Below are positions 10,287 to 22,575 of a stretch of 64,000 nt of DNA, piece by piece. Numbering within the stretch: position 1 is the first letter of the stretch; each line of letters begins with the position of its first letter. The notes beneath the pieces are model-generated. The model saw only the letters and a program-made list of their open reading frames with translations. It searched no databases and was not told the DNA's origin. This DNA is from Siphonodentalium dalli (taxonomy: Eukaryota; Mollusca; Scaphopoda; Gadilida; Siphonodentaliidae), in assembly GCA_032622095.1 (NCBI GenBank), contig CP136066.1, forward strand, positions 172,301,164 to 172,365,163, written 5' to 3'. The position numbers and the translations under genes are program-made.

Positions 10287-12212
10287 TGTTTTGAGATGTA
10301 CAACTAGCTATAGCTAGCTGTATGTGGGTGGTATTACTTACTGTATTATATGTTTTATGGGATTTTCCTATACTGTACGCGCATTGGAATTAATCGATTG
10401 TGGAATGGGTTTGAAATGAATTTTATAATAATTTATAATATAATATATTGAACAGATTCTCCCACTCAACTATAATATTATACATTGGATTGGTATATTA
10501 TTAATTTGGGGGAATGTTCAGGTAATGCGAGCAGACGACATGCATACGGAAAGATGATACACGCGTGCATAATTACTCATGTTCTTCAGTTGGAAATGTT
10601 CCGATTACAAGTTCAGGTCGTTTGTTGAGCTTATTAGTTGTAACTTGTACATTTACCAAGCGATAACTACTCGTCAATGAGTATTTAGTATAGAAATGGT
10701 TCACTAAGACCGAATTTCTTTTCGGATATTAGTAAAATTCTTGTATCCAAAGTAGACTATAGTGTTTATTACTTTGGCTATATTCAGTTCTCAAGCAGTT
10801 CGCATTGCTGATTCTAGTGAATCGTATATAGATACTGTCGTTTTCAACGGAACCCGGCGGGGGGGGGGGGTGGATGGATCGAGGTCGTTAAACGTGTGTG
10901 ATACAAATTGTGTCCCATTAAGCTTCGTAGCTATTGAGTTGGCTGAAATTTTTAAGCCACGTCAAGCAACAATTCATATCATTTCATATAAAAGGCACAG
11001 GTATTTAATGATTTTATTGAGCATATATTTCACTCTCAATACTATTACATGCACTTCAGGCAGTGGCTATCAAAATAGATTTCTTTCTCAGTATTTCTGC
11101 TAGTCAATATTCAAGTCAATAAGCATGTACCAGAAGTCCCATACATGACTATATATATAAAACATAAACCCATTTTGAATGTGAAAATGTGACATCCGCA
11201 TTTCAACAGTATAACAAAATTATAACAAAATATTTGCCAATAATATTATCCTCTTTCCCTCTGGTTACCAAAACCATTTTATTTTGTATAGGGTGGTAGA
11301 CCACACATGAGCAATCAAACAATCGCTGACATATACTGCCTAGTCCGCGAGGATGTCATAATTGGCTAACAAACTTGAACAGCGTATGTGCACATGCGCC
11401 ATTAGAATTGTGAGGTGAATATTATAGGCCTATAAGAAGAAATCCCTATACATAATGCAAAGCTTTATATATTCACTCAGAAGTATTTCGATGTTGGCAA
11501 AAAGATGAGAAGCAGATACCTATGGCAACTGTTTTCATGACTTTTCTACTATATCATTCCACTGCTGTGGCTTGTATTAATATGTTGGAATATGCTAAAT
11601 AGTAATTGCTGGAAAGAATCAGGTTGACATAATTGTGTTTCTTATTATTCTGATTTATTTAATAATTTTTTGGGGGATGTATCCCAAAAGGTTGGCCTGG
11701 AAAAAAAAATTGCACGGTAGATGTGGGTGGTTAGGTAGCAGAAATTGTTTTTGTCGACCCAGTATCTGCAAATTTTGTCACGAACCCCTTCAACCAGTAT
11801 TAACAATGAGACACCTCATGTTGCTACGTCCCTGATTAGGGCGGCCTAATTCTCTATACGTAATAAAATCCTTGTTAACCAGTTCTCTCGTCTCGGGATA
11901 TCCTAAGTTAAGTGCACAACTCTACTAACCTGGAACACCTGCCCACACCTGGCGGCATTTTCTTTGATCTACCGTTTATATATAGGTTGACATGCCATGC
12001 CGCCGCCGTTCACATTGGCCATATTTTGTTCAACTCGCACCTTTTTGGATTGTTGAGTCAAGCAGACTGAGATCGATGCATTAAAACCCGCTCGGATTAC
12101 TCCTGCCATATTTAGAAGCGAGCTCGCGTTCAGAATTATTGAGGGACACCCATATAAATCATGCTATACGAATGACGTTCCGGCTGTACAGAAATGGCAG
12201 ACATAAACTAGT
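10287..12212. other. Unassigned stretch of about 1.9 kb
   Basis: Mostly AT-rich and non-coding. Small items only: the palindrome near 10308, a G-run at 10858-10870, and a CTACGTCCCTG word ending near 11835 that looks like a lone hAT terminus without a visible partner. Confidence 0.4.
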
Positions 12213-12643
12213 TTAGGGTACGTTCATACGCTGGCAGGTTTGCACGGTATGGTTTGCAGGCATTTTGTCGTAGAAAACAATATGGTGCCAGAATATGAAA
12301 GGAAACAAGCATATAAGATGTAACTGTATCACAGCTAACTACGTGCGAAGAAAAATCTATGTAATTCCATATGTAGCGATGCTAACGGAATTTGCCTGTA
12401 AATCCCATGCAATTATCTCGCTTTGACTCGCAAGAAAAAATCATATACAGATAATTGAAGGCAAATTACAGTAGCACCGTTACAAGTGTAACTACATAAA
12501 TTTTACTTCTCATGTAGTTTGCTTTGGTAAAGATGCATGTTATGTGCATCTTTCCGTTCATATTCTGGCACATGTGGTTTTCTATGACTAAATGCCCGCA
12601 AAAACATACCATCCAAACTTGCCAGCGTATGAACGTACCCTTA
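12213..12643. mobile_element. Harbinger-like MITE flanked by TTA, copy 1
   Basis: Flanked by TTA on both sides, with ends GGGTACGTTCATACGCTGGC and the near-perfect complement. Inverted similarity continues about 110 bp inwards (CCAGAATATGAA words on both arms). TTA duplication and a GGG start fit PIF/Harbinger. A second copy is at 20077-20494 and a lone end at 25758-25780. Non-coding. Confidence 0.75.
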
Positions 12644-12796
12644 CAGATGTGTAATAATATATGTGGCTCAGAACACGATGTCAAACGGAGGGTCTCGGAC
12701 AAAATTGCGGATGAAGATAGTTAACTCTAAAATAAAGTGGTAATACTGCCAAAGTTCGTGATACGAAAGTGACAATACGGCCATATTTCGTCTAAC

Positions 12797-12951
12797 AACA
12801 TGTTGATAAATAACACGTTTTGGGAAATTTTATACCATAGTTGACAGCGGTTAGAATTATTATTTTGTAATTAATCAATTCTGATAAGAAATTTTGTTGT
12901 TGTTGTATCTTGGTGATATGGGGACCGTCTGATCGGATTGAGTACCTTTAA
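12797..12951 (-). mobile_element. Partial copy of the 57.8-kb TTAA MITE
   Basis: CAACATGTTGATAAATAACACG-like sequence, GTTGTTGTTG, ATATGGGGAC and CGGATTGAGTACCT followed by TTAA match the element at 57817-58228 in reverse orientation. The far end is not recognisable. Confidence 0.65.
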
Positions 12952-13053
12952 CTATTACCCACCTATTGCCGTCATGGTTGGCGCGATGAGAGATGCGGCA
13001 ACGGTCAATAGTCCTGCTTGCTCTTCAAAAGACACTATACCTCAGGCAACTAG

Positions 13054-13246
13054 TTTTCGCTATTCCACCAAGGCAGTCAATATGTGTATACTATAAACAA
13101 ACATCATGTACAGTAATGCCCTAAATAATCGACTCCTTAACCATAGCATAATTATGGGTGACTTTTCAGGATTAGTCGGAAATATGGTTTGTTATCGCAA
13201 TTCCACCAATGCAGTCCATGGGTGTATACTATAAACAAACATGTAG
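13054..13246. repeat. Duplicated segment around a half MITE
   Basis: A ~50-bp block (ATTCCACCAAGGCAGTCAAT ... ACTATAAACAAACAT) occurs at about 13058-13108 and again, diverged, at 13198-13245. Between them, 13114-13185 is one half of the palindromic TA MITE seen complete at 5417-5549. Confidence 0.65.
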
Positions 13247-13282
13247 TATGGCTGTAATAATCCATTTCGATTACTGAGAGTG

Positions 13283-13503
13283 ATTATATGGAGGATATCT
13301 TGTGTTTTGAGTGGTTACCGAAAATTCTGTCATGAGTGAGTGAGACAATAAATGATTATTTTCGAGAGTGGCTTGCCGCGTGCGAAATTAAACATTTATC
13401 TCTTTCACGAATGACATAATTTTCGGTATCCACTCAAAAAACACTAGATATCACCAATAGAGACATAACTTTCGGAATCCACTCAAAAACATTAGATAAT
13501 CTT
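13283..13503. repeat. Inverted and direct short repeat
   Basis: GATATCTTGTGTTTTGAGTG near 13286 is answered by its diverged complement at 13406-13452, and a further same-orientation copy of that arm follows at 13460-13500 (ACTTTCGGAATCCACTC). It forms a hairpin with an extra arm and has no coding content. Confidence 0.55.
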
Positions 13504-13999
13504 TTTACTAAACGCGTTTCCAAAGAAATTCGCCATTTAACGACGATAAATGTTCTCACAATCACCTTCAATCGATGTATCAAAGCCAAAAGCTGATCGC
13601 TCCCGTATTTTCCGTTTATTTCCCCCACAATTGTGTCTCACGCAATTGACTTGGTAGCACACGCGAGCTTGTATAAATCTGAAAACTTCTATATCCAATT
13701 CTGGGGGGTATCGAAATTTAGTTAACCGCGATCTTTTCGTCAATTCACCGTTGAGCGTATAATAAATAGACAGAACAACAATCATACTCCAGAATCTTAT
13801 ATCGAATGAGTTACGGACGGTGCGCAAGGATATAATTCACGAAAGCAGGTGAAATGTGACTGTGAGCCGTCCGCGAAGAGTTCGATAAATTATTCGATAT
13901 TATATATATGATGCAATTTGAGTTATATATTTATACCACATGCACCCTGGTGTCGGGTAAGTTTAACTAATGACTCTGAATACCATATTATAACTACCT

Positions 14000-14395
14000 T
14001 TAAAGATACGGGCGGCGTTGGCGGTGGGTATGCTGTTAAAATATTCAGCTCCGTCAAAAGCCACCATAAACAGAAAGAATAGTACAATATAGACATACCT
14101 TGTTCTTATACCAATCATAAATATGGCATAAACAGTATGTTATTGTCAACTGTTTTTCCTTTGTTATGTAAACAAAAGCAAAAACGTTACAGAACCTGGC
14201 TTTTGTTTAGATCCGGATATGGTAAACATAAAGAGCGTTATTTGTTACTGTTTTCCTGATATGAAAATAATAAAGAGCGTTTATATTATATCATTTGTGT
14301 GTGATTAACCAATAGAATTGCGCTGTGTTATGTAAACAGAAGCAAAACTTCTGTAAAACGAGCAGGCTCTTGTTTACGTACACCATCGTACGTCT
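14000..14395 (-). mobile_element. TTAA MITE (502-bp family), diverged truncated copy
   Basis: Starts TTAA then AGATACGGGCGGCGTTGGCG and contains the reversed body words of the 8355 and 19453 copies (AGCATAACA/GTATGTTATTG, ATAAAGAGCGTT). The far end is lost where the palindrome at 14404 begins. Confidence 0.6.
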
Positions 14396-14403
14396 TGATA
14401 TGT

Positions 14404-14559
14404 CATCAACGTCGTTTTTCGGTTGAGCTATGAGCGTATAGACCGATCAGTAGACGAATAACATATTGTATAATTCCGCGAAGCGGATTATACTAAGTAT
14501 GTTATTCGTCTACTGATCGGTCTATACGCTCATAGATCAACCGAATAACGACGTTGATG
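14404..14559. mobile_element. 156-bp near-perfect palindrome
   Basis: The arm from CATCAACGTCGTTTTTCGG through GACCGATCAGTAGACG is mirrored almost base for base to 14559. The centre is TCCGCGAAGCGGA. It is probably a MITE or the two arms of a very short foldback. Confidence 0.75.
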
Positions 14560-15417
14560 GCTTATAATTACAACTATAACACTTTATTTTCAGCTATCTA
14601 CTATTAATCCATCTCAGAAAATGGACGATCTCAAAATTTGGTTGATGGGCCGAAAATAAATTGGCCGAAATTGTCAACGAGCAACTTCGTCAAGCAACTT
14701 TCAGAAAATAAATATTTACGCTTCAACTTCGATTTTCAGCAATGAACAATCCATGATAAAAAGAATTACTTGTTTGGCTACGATTTACGTTTAAAATGAC
14801 TCAACAACAACAACCCAATAATTATCAACACACACAGAGTCGAATCCGGAATCTTCGGTAAAATTATTAACTCCAGACTAGTCCAGACTCCAGAATGCCC
14901 TGATCATATCTAATGTGCTCGTGACAAATGTCATGTCATTCGCATTGTAATAAAGCTGAAAAATGTTAAAAGGGTTGTAATCGGGTAACACATTTTATTT
15001 ATTTCCAATAAATTTTGCCATGTTGATCAGCCTGATTTATGATAAGTTGTGTTCACAGCAGTAACTATACACGTTGTCATAGACGCTTTTTCGAAAATTG
15101 GACAAATCAAAAACGCGGCACGAACTTTGAGTGTTCAATCGAGCTTTACAAAAACATGAATACGGCTGAAATGAACAGACATACATGTACGTATAGTATA
15201 GTGTAGATAAGAAGCAGAGACATGGAATACAGACATAGACTACTTGTTCAAATGTTTCTAACATTGAGTTTTCGAGTTGTTTTTTTACTGAAATTCTAAT
15301 GGAATTCTCGTTCCGCGCTTTCGCGTCATCCGGGGACGTCGTGTGGGGCGACGGTTATAGACTCGCCCAATGTTCTTAAAGTGTCACTACGCGAAAAAGT
15401 CATAGTGGATTCCCGAA
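14560..15417. other. Unassigned stretch
   Basis: A CAACAACAACAA run near 14803 is the only regularity. No coding signal. Confidence 0.4.
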
Positions 15418-15825
15418 TGTCATATTGGACTCCCAAGTGTGCAATATGACTTTATTATCGGCACTCTGTGACGTCACGAATTAACTATTGCGAAATGAAT
15501 CGGTTAAATTGTGATGCGCGTGCAACAGACGTTTCACTTCCGCATTGAGTGTCGAGTCCAATATGACTTTTGACCACAACCTGGACGAGTACAAGAAAAA
15601 CTCATACTGTATACACAACATTGCATAATGACATTTTTATTATCCATCTCTGTTTATCCAAATTTTGGGATTAAAACTTTAGTGGTTACTTTTGGTATTT
15701 GTCGGCACTTAATTCTCTATAAAAGCCTGTATTTGGTCATCAGAAAGCATCATTTGGAACAGTAAACACGGAAATGAAAAAGAAAACTCAATGCGGAAGT
15801 GAAAAGTGCACGCGCCTCACAATTC
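15418..15825. repeat. Inverted-repeat segment
   Basis: GATGCGCGTGC...CACTTCCGCATTGAGT (15513-15550) recurs inverted at 15785-15825, and GTCATATTGGACTCC (15419) recurs inverted at 15551-15566. The spacing suggests a small foldback element with eroded ends. Confidence 0.55.
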
Positions 15826-17848
15826 CTCAATCTGGTATAAACAACGACACGACCGTTATTAGCCGTATGAATTATTTCTTCCTCTGACACTGCCTCTGAG
15901 ACCTTTTACACAATGGTATTATGAATGACTCATGTCCATTATCAAGACTATTATAGTGAAACGTAATGGGCGCATATCCATTAACGCTCTTCTTAGGCAG
16001 AGGACGATCCACGACCTGCCGACATGCATCAAACAAACACGAGTCTACCGGGGATTTATAACCGGGAGATAAAACTCTAAAGCATCTTGAGTGTACAAAA
16101 TACCAGTTAAGCAGCTCAGCGATAACCGGTTCGATTCCTGGAGGCGGATTTATAAGATCTGTTCGAGATATCATTCGTGCGCGTTTGCGAAGACGTGATT
16201 TGCATTAGGTAATTCGAAAACAGAGGACAGACCAAGAACAGACAGAACAAATGTGTGAATTTACAACTGATACATGTACCCGCTGCAAGCTTTCTAACTG
16301 TTGGAAACACCGCCCTATGGTTGCAAATGTTTTAACTAATTGTAAAGTGGAAAACACATTTCCATTGTCATCATAATTTTTAACAAACTTTTAGGCATTT
16401 AATTGCCCCATTTATGCAGATGTGACTCATAACACTTTAACTTCTATTTATTCTTAAAAGCGTGGATGACAGATGATTTAATCTGATTTTTTTATTATTC
16501 GTGAAACATTGCAACTGAAATTTCTTTAACTAATTGTGTGTTTCTAACATAACACATAACGACATAATATAAAAAAGTGGCACATTTGGTCAGTCCATTC
16601 CAACAATATCACTAAGTCACTACACTAGCTGCAGCACTTCCATTACTTTTAACAGCTTTCTGTGGATTAGACTGGAGCTACTGTTTAACAGAACGATACA
16701 CATGCTGATGTTTAATGCAAGTTTATGACTATTCCGATTGATTCGGGCAAACAGCTATGACTTTATTGTCTATAGATCACAATACTCCGCCGTTCAAGAA
16801 TGGGTCCGATGGCAAGCGAAGACTTGAGGCAAACTCTCGTTGAGCATTTCCCACTTTAACATAGTTTATTTGTATAATGTACAACAGGAATTGGGGTACA
16901 TGTTTGTGCAACTTATATGTTGTTTCTATGCTAATATGGACACGTGTTCAAAGAGTGGTTCAAAGCGTGTATTAACCAAGCGGTGTGATTGATATTAGGT
17001 GTATGTTGGTGGTAAAATAGAACCATACACATATACAGCAAATGAAGTATACGTTTGGATGTGTGCCACATCATAAATTGAAATTACGGAGGCAAATGCA
17101 TTCAAAAGTACAATAATTTGGGGGTCGAAACGCTTAGTGGCAGATATTGTTCTGATGTTTGGATGAGATAAAAAGTTCGTAGTACTTACATTGATAACAA
17201 TATAAGGGCAGACAGTTCAAACAAACTACTACTGGACATTAATCAGAGATTCTGTCATTCCACTGAATGTCGTATACAAATGTACTTTTATTGTAACATG
17301 GTCCATTGATCTTCTGTTAGTTTCTCTCGTTGCCCATTATGCAAGACATATATCATATAGCGCACTATAGGCTGTGGCAAGTACGCCACTAACATCAGTC
17401 AACATCAATCCAATATAATCCCAAAATAACAAACAGCACCACATATATGCATATACGCAAGTACTTTTAAAATTCATACGTCAATTTTCAACTTGCCAGG
17501 CGAAAGAAAAACTACTTGCCATTCCCATCATTCGTATGACACATATATATACATCACGAAACATTCTCCTCTGGACATTACAATCCATGCCGGACGCCTC
17601 GTACTTATGGCATGATCTTTTCGACTCGATAATTAAAACTTCACGCTTCTCTAATGAGTTGTAATCTCACGCGTTTTGTCGACTGCCAACTTTGGTGTGT
17701 TCATGAAACTTAGTTAGACAGATTAAAAAACGTCACATGTGCTTGATTCACACTTCCAAACCGTCTCGCGTCCTCTCTGTACAGATTTCCACATGCCACT
17801 GATCGTTATACACCCCATCAGCGCAACTTTAGCTTTCTAGCATTATCA
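15826..17848. other. Unassigned stretch of about 2 kb
   Basis: Non-coding as far as can be seen. A GGTTCGATTCC word at 16128-16138 matches a tRNA B box, but no complete tRNA fold or A box could be built around it. Confidence 0.4.
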
Positions 17849-17886
17849 ATGTGTGTGTGTGGGGGGGGGGGAGTGGGGGGGGGGGT
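17849..17886 (+). repeat. GT microsatellite running into G-tracts
   Basis: (GT)n followed by two uninterrupted G-runs of about 11 bases. It could fold as a G-quadruplex. Glycine-rich frames over it are artefacts. Confidence 0.8.
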
Positions 17887-17889
17887 CAC

Positions 17890-18260
17890 ATGGTATTTTG
17901 GCAGCTACGAGCAGATGCTACACTATTTTTCAAACAAGCTGATACCTCATTTGTGTCCAAGCTCACAGATGTATGCTCTAAAGTTGTCTGTCGATGGATT
18001 CTTCTGGATGTATGGACTTGTGTTTTCCCACAAGCCTCCGACTGGAACCTTTGGTCAGAATGTTATAGTAAACTACTGAGTATTTCCCATATAATTAAGG
18101 TATCAACGTGGTTTAAAAATTAACTAGAATATGCTCGTAACAGTCAAAATGCTATATTTTGTGTCAGTTCATCATATAGTACGTTTTTGTGTGTATGCAC
18201 ATTTTGAATGCGTGGTACTCACCAACATCGAAACCACGTGATTCCACACCGTGATTATAT
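17890..18260 (+). repeat. Dispersed repeat, copy 2 of a rearranged pair
   Basis: The counterpart of 349-560. CTATTTTTCAAACAAGCTGA sits on the plus strand here but on the minus strand in copy 1, while TTTGGTCAGAATGTTA (18049) and AAACCACGTGATTCC (18230) keep the same orientation. Confidence 0.6.
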
Positions 18261-18300
18261 AAACATCAAATAGGAAACAACTTAGCTTCTTATAATAACA

Positions 18301-18784
18301 TTAGTGAGACACCTCTCGCATAATGAACTACTACTGATAAGAATTGCGAGTAGGTTACCACGTCAACAAAAGTTGTGTACTTTCCATCTGTTGTCGTTTT
18401 CCCATATCCGTCGACGCGTACTTACGATTACATTTCAGCTTTTCAACAACACACACATATACATCATTATAATAACAAGTTCGAGATCGTTTCTGTGGTC
18501 GTCAATGTTGGAGTTGACTCTGAGATTATGACCTTAAATTGTTATGTGGCCATATTTCTATAACACAAAGCGCTACACTATGTCCTGATAACAATTAAGC
18601 AGAAAATAATCTCGACAACAGGAACTTATCGCCTTACTTCGGGTGGCAAGAAGTTTGAACGGCACGTTTTTCTCACAAACTGATTCGTAGTCAACAATTC
18701 TGCGAAAAGGTTTTTGGACCGTCCGAAAACCTATTAGCTATTTGTAATTCTTATCAGTAGCAGTTCATTGTGCGAAACGTCTAA
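18301..18784. mobile_element. TIR element of about 480 bp
   Basis: The left arm TAATGAACTACTACTGATAA (from 18321), with CTCGCA just before it, is mirrored at 18735-18784. The end is TTAG with a possible TTA/TAA flank. No coding capacity. Confidence 0.65.
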
Positions 18785-18925
18785 CATATGAGATCGGAAA
18801 TACCAACAATTTTGCATTTATCAGTCTGGCGATGTCCCGTTAGGAAATTGGATGGCAGTGGGATTATTGTGATTATTGGTTGGGATTTATAGTCATTTCA
18901 TAATCTGAGCCATATATATGTGTTG

Positions 18926-19165
18926 CTATCGGGCCATATAATATACAGTGCATGTGGTTCTATCGGGCCATATAATATACAGTGTATGTGGTTCTATCGG
19001 GCCATATAGTATACAGTGTATGTGGTTCTATCGGGCCATATAATATACAGTGTATGTGGTTCTATCGGGCCATATAATATACAGTGTATGTGGTTCTATC
19101 GGGTCATATATAATATACAGTGTATGTGGTTCTATCGGGCCATATAATATACAGCGTATGTGGTT
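18926..19165. repeat. 34-bp minisatellite, about seven units
   Basis: Nearly identical units read CTATCGGGCCATATAATA then TACAGTGTATGTGGTT. The array is bracketed by two diverged copies of GGGATTTATAGTC...GCCATA (18884-18912 and 19169-19202), so it sits inside a duplicated flank. Confidence 0.9.
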
Positions 19166-19379
19166 CGATTGGGATTTATAGTCCTTCGGGGCATCTAAGC
19201 CATAAGGCAAATTTGACTGCTTTATACCCAAATAAACATTTCGAGATATGGATACCCCAATCAACGGAAACATGAGAACCAATTCAACTCCACCTCGTTA
19301 TGGTACTGTCATCGACGTTATAATGTTGTGTTATGTTGCCGTACCATTACGTTGTGTTATTATGAGGAGCGGGCAAATA

Positions 19380-19452
19380 TAAGTGGTTAGCACTTATGTT
19401 CCAATACCTGTCTGTCATATACATGTACTTTTGTATTGACAATAAAATGTGT
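19380..19452 (+). repeat. Possible retroposon 3' tail
   Basis: A small stem (TAAGTG/CACTTA) precedes ACAATAAAATGTGTTTAAA, like the tails at 9433 and 25401. The TTAA within its last bases is where the next MITE has inserted. Confidence 0.4.
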
Positions 19453-19954
19453 TTAAAGGCACGTGAGGCCTTAGTTGTCGAAAATATTCATATTTGTTCC
19501 AATCACCGTAAACAGAAAAATATTAAAACGCATACAGTTTCGTTCATATATACCATGACCATCGCGTAAACAGCATGTTATCATAAAGATTTACTATATT
19601 TTACATAAGCAAGTGCCTGATTTTGTTACAGAAGACAGCACAATGCTGCTGGCTAATCGCACACAAATGGCATAAACGCTCTTTATTCGTTCCATATCAG
19701 GAATTCACCAACAAAGAACGCTCTTTATGTTTGCCATCATAATATAAACAAACACCAGAAAAGTAACTTTTTATGCTTTTGTTTACATAACAATGGTCAA
19801 ATATATGACAATAACATACTGTTTATGCGATATTTCTGATTTGTATACGGACAAAGTCTGTCTACATTTTGTTGTTCTTTCTGTTTGTGGCGGTTTTTGA
19901 CGGGTGGAAATATTTTCACAGGATACCCACCGCCAAGGCCAACCGTACCTTTAA
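19453..19954 (+). mobile_element. TTAA-flanked 502-bp MITE, copy 2
   Basis: Same length, ends and body as the element at 8355-8856, with TTAA on both sides. Its left TTAA coincides with the final bases of a retroposon-like tail. Confidence 0.85.
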
Positions 19955-20076
19955 CCTAACATAGCCACCCCTGTAATCGCGGATAGCTGACCAAAAAGAT
20001 AGCAATTACACTTGCAATGGCGAATGTTGCTTTTTTCGCTTCGTGCTGGCTTTGTCCTCTGTGCTCAGTTACCCAA

Positions 20077-20494
20077 TTAGGGTACGTACACACGCTGGCC
20101 GGTTACACGGTATATTTTACAGTAATTTCTGCATAGAACAAAATATGCCAGAATATTAAAGTAAACATGCATATATAATGCATATTTACCAATGCTACGA
20201 CACGAGGATTAACAACTCTGTACGTCCACATGTAATGGTGCTACTGACATTTGTATCCAAACGCCTGTATGATTTATCCTTGCGAGAAAATTGCATGCTA
20301 TTTACAGGCACTTTTAGGTAGCATCGCTACGTGTGGAACTACAGAGTTTTTAATTCTCACATATTTAGATGTGGTACAGAAGCATTTTTTTTTTTAGCAT
20401 TTTTGAGTTCGTTTTCTGGAATATTATTGCTTTATGTATCGAAATGACTGCAACAGTTGCGTGACAATTTGCCACATATGTGAATGTAACCTTA
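20077..20494. mobile_element. Harbinger-like MITE flanked by TTA, copy 2
   Basis: Begins TTA-GGGTACGTACACACGCTGGC and ends ...GTGAATGTAACC-TTA. The left arm and the CCAGAATATTAAAG body word match the 12.2-kb copy. The right terminus is more eroded. Confidence 0.65.
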
Positions 20495-21245
20495 CAGGGC
20501 GTGATCGAGCACTGAACATTTTGACCGAACGAGTGGTAACGGAGGTTTCCACGAATGTTAATTAGTGGGAGTGGCATTCGGTTGCTAGGAGAAAAGAAAT
20601 AGTTTAATTGGTTTTAAGGTGCCCGTTTAAATGCAATAGTGCACACGAGAACATCCAGTCGTTTCGTCTTTAATTGTGATAATTATTACAAGTGTCATGC
20701 AAAATAAAAAATGGTGTTATAATCATGGATGAATTTCCAACATCATTGCAGAAATCAAAATTTTAGTGCATTATGATTTGACAACAAACATATTGTTTGA
20801 AAATAGTCAATTTAACACCGAAAGTATACGCTGATACCAAAATTAGTGCGAACAAAGAATTATCAATGCAGCAAGCGACCGGCTTAGTCGCTGATTGGTT
20901 GATTACATCTGATAATTATTTGATTGACAGCTGTGTGAAGTTCCATTCTCCATGATATGATATATAAAACCCATGATTATTACGTTGCCAGATGCGCCAA
21001 TATTTCCACTTATGTTCTTCTACTTTCTATAATTTGTGAAATTATGACCCAAGTTCTTCTTAACATTCTCGTTAGTTTTGGTGAAGACTCATTTTCTAGA
21101 GAGTGCATTGTCAAGTGATTTTTAAATCACACATACGCACATATATTTTGCATTCGATACGCTAAAGTCACGTACTGTGTGGGCACAGTCCCATGATATT
21201 TGCTTTCGACTGGGCAGTCCGGGCTCTGGATTCATGAGAACTGGA
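20495..21245. other. Unassigned stretch
   Basis: No coding signal or repeat identified. Confidence 0.4.
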
Positions 21246-21508
21246 TTAACCCTTTCATGAAGGGATCTGCGCTGTTGCAACATTAAAGACCATGTATCAG
21301 TGTATTCTCTTATATATATGCGAGTCTCACATAGGGAGCCTCTCGATTATAAGAGAATAAACTGGCTTACAAGGTGAAGGTAAAATCGTTAGGCCAATGA
21401 ATTCTCTTATATATGCTAGGCTCCATATTGGAGACTCGCATATATAAGAGAATGCATTAGCACAGGGTTTTCGCAAATTTCAGGAAGCTCCAGTTATGAA
21501 AGGGTTGA
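21246..21508. mobile_element. Hairpin MITE, family C (TTAACCCTTTCATG ends)
   Basis: Ends TTAACCCTTTCATGAAGG and TTATGAAAGGGTTGA. It holds two palindromes of the shared core hairpin type (TTCTCTTATATATGCGAG), at 21303-21360 and 21393-21461. It also shows the uninterrupted word GCAACATTAAAGACC, which is the empty site for the nested insertion seen at 24460. Confidence 0.8.
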
Positions 21509-21617
21509 CAATTGAGGTATATGAAGTTTATGATACTTATTGTCCATCGAGACTCGAGATTCTCCAAGAATGAATGTAGCCCGAGTGTAATCTAATGCGC
21601 CCTAAATATAGTTTGTG

Positions 21618-22575
21618 TTTCTTTAAGAACTTTGCTAACCCAATTTTCCCCAAATTTAATGGAGTCCAAAATAAAAGTTTACTTTCACTTTTATTACTAA
21701 TCACAGTAACCAAACCCATGGATGCAACATTTTAAGAGTATAATTCATGGTAGATTATGTTAGAAATTCAAAATATGAAATTTGTAGAAGTTTTTTTAAT
21801 CTATTTTTTCGAACCCATATTCAACAAACACAAAGATCATATCTAAAAGATATGGGTATGTGTACTGAACACTGAAGAATGATGAACAATAAAGATATAC
21901 TCACATTTCTTCAGTTTTATTAAGAGTTTTGGCTTGGATGCAGTTGTTTACAAATGGTAGATTTGATTGCTCAGAAAAGCTATTTGGGAACTGAATTTGA
22001 TGGGTCAAGTTAATGTTCACTCAAGCCAGCTGGGATTATAACCAGTAGGTGCTGACCCATGAGAATATTATATCTTGATTCAGGCTGATTGGTGACCTAA
22101 TTTCTGGGCTATGGGGTACCCCCCAGATTGGGGATTACACAGTTCTTTTGTCAAGAGATTCACAACACACCACTGTCCACATATATTAACACTTAACTGT
22201 CACCTCACTTCAAGCGATGTCAGGCAAGTTACTCAATTATTTGTAAACAATTGGTTCTTAGTAATTTTATCAAAGAATGCTTGATAAATATGAATATTAT
22301 GTTATTGTTCATCATTCTTCACAGTGTTCAGTACACATTGCTATATATTTTTCTTTATATGGACTTTGTGTTTATTGATTTTGGGTTCGATAAAAATAGA
22401 TTTTAAAAACCTCTATAAATTTCATATTTAGTATTTCTAACATATTCCACCATGAATTATACTCTTAAAATGTTGCACTCATGGGTTTGGTTACTGTGAT
22501 TACTAACACACGTGAACATAAACCTTTATTTTGACTCTATCAAATTTGGGGAAAATTGGGTTAGCAAAGTCCTTA
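21618..22575. mobile_element. Large inverted-repeat element
   Basis: About 270 bp at 21618-21892 matches the reverse complement of 22303-22575 (TTTGCTAACCCAATTTTCCC, CATGAATTATACTCTTAAAA words). A ~410-bp unique centre separates the arms. The arms are clearly diverged, so it is old. No ORF is seen. Confidence 0.75.

Noticed and set aside
11635-11835. hAT element ending CTACGTCCCTG
   Set aside because: Only one possible terminus is visible; no CAGGGACGTAG partner or duplication was found nearby.
16110-16150. tRNA gene or tRNA-derived SINE
   Set aside because: GGTTCGATTCC resembles a B box, but the T stem does not pair well and no A box or cloverleaf could be built.
17849-18123. Glycine-rich open frames
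   Set aside because: They start in the GT/G-run and continue through a dispersed repeat in two overlapping frames without protein-like features.
18926-19165. CRISPR-like array of 34-bp repeats
   Set aside because: Units are directly adjacent with no unique spacers; it is a minisatellite in a eukaryotic context.
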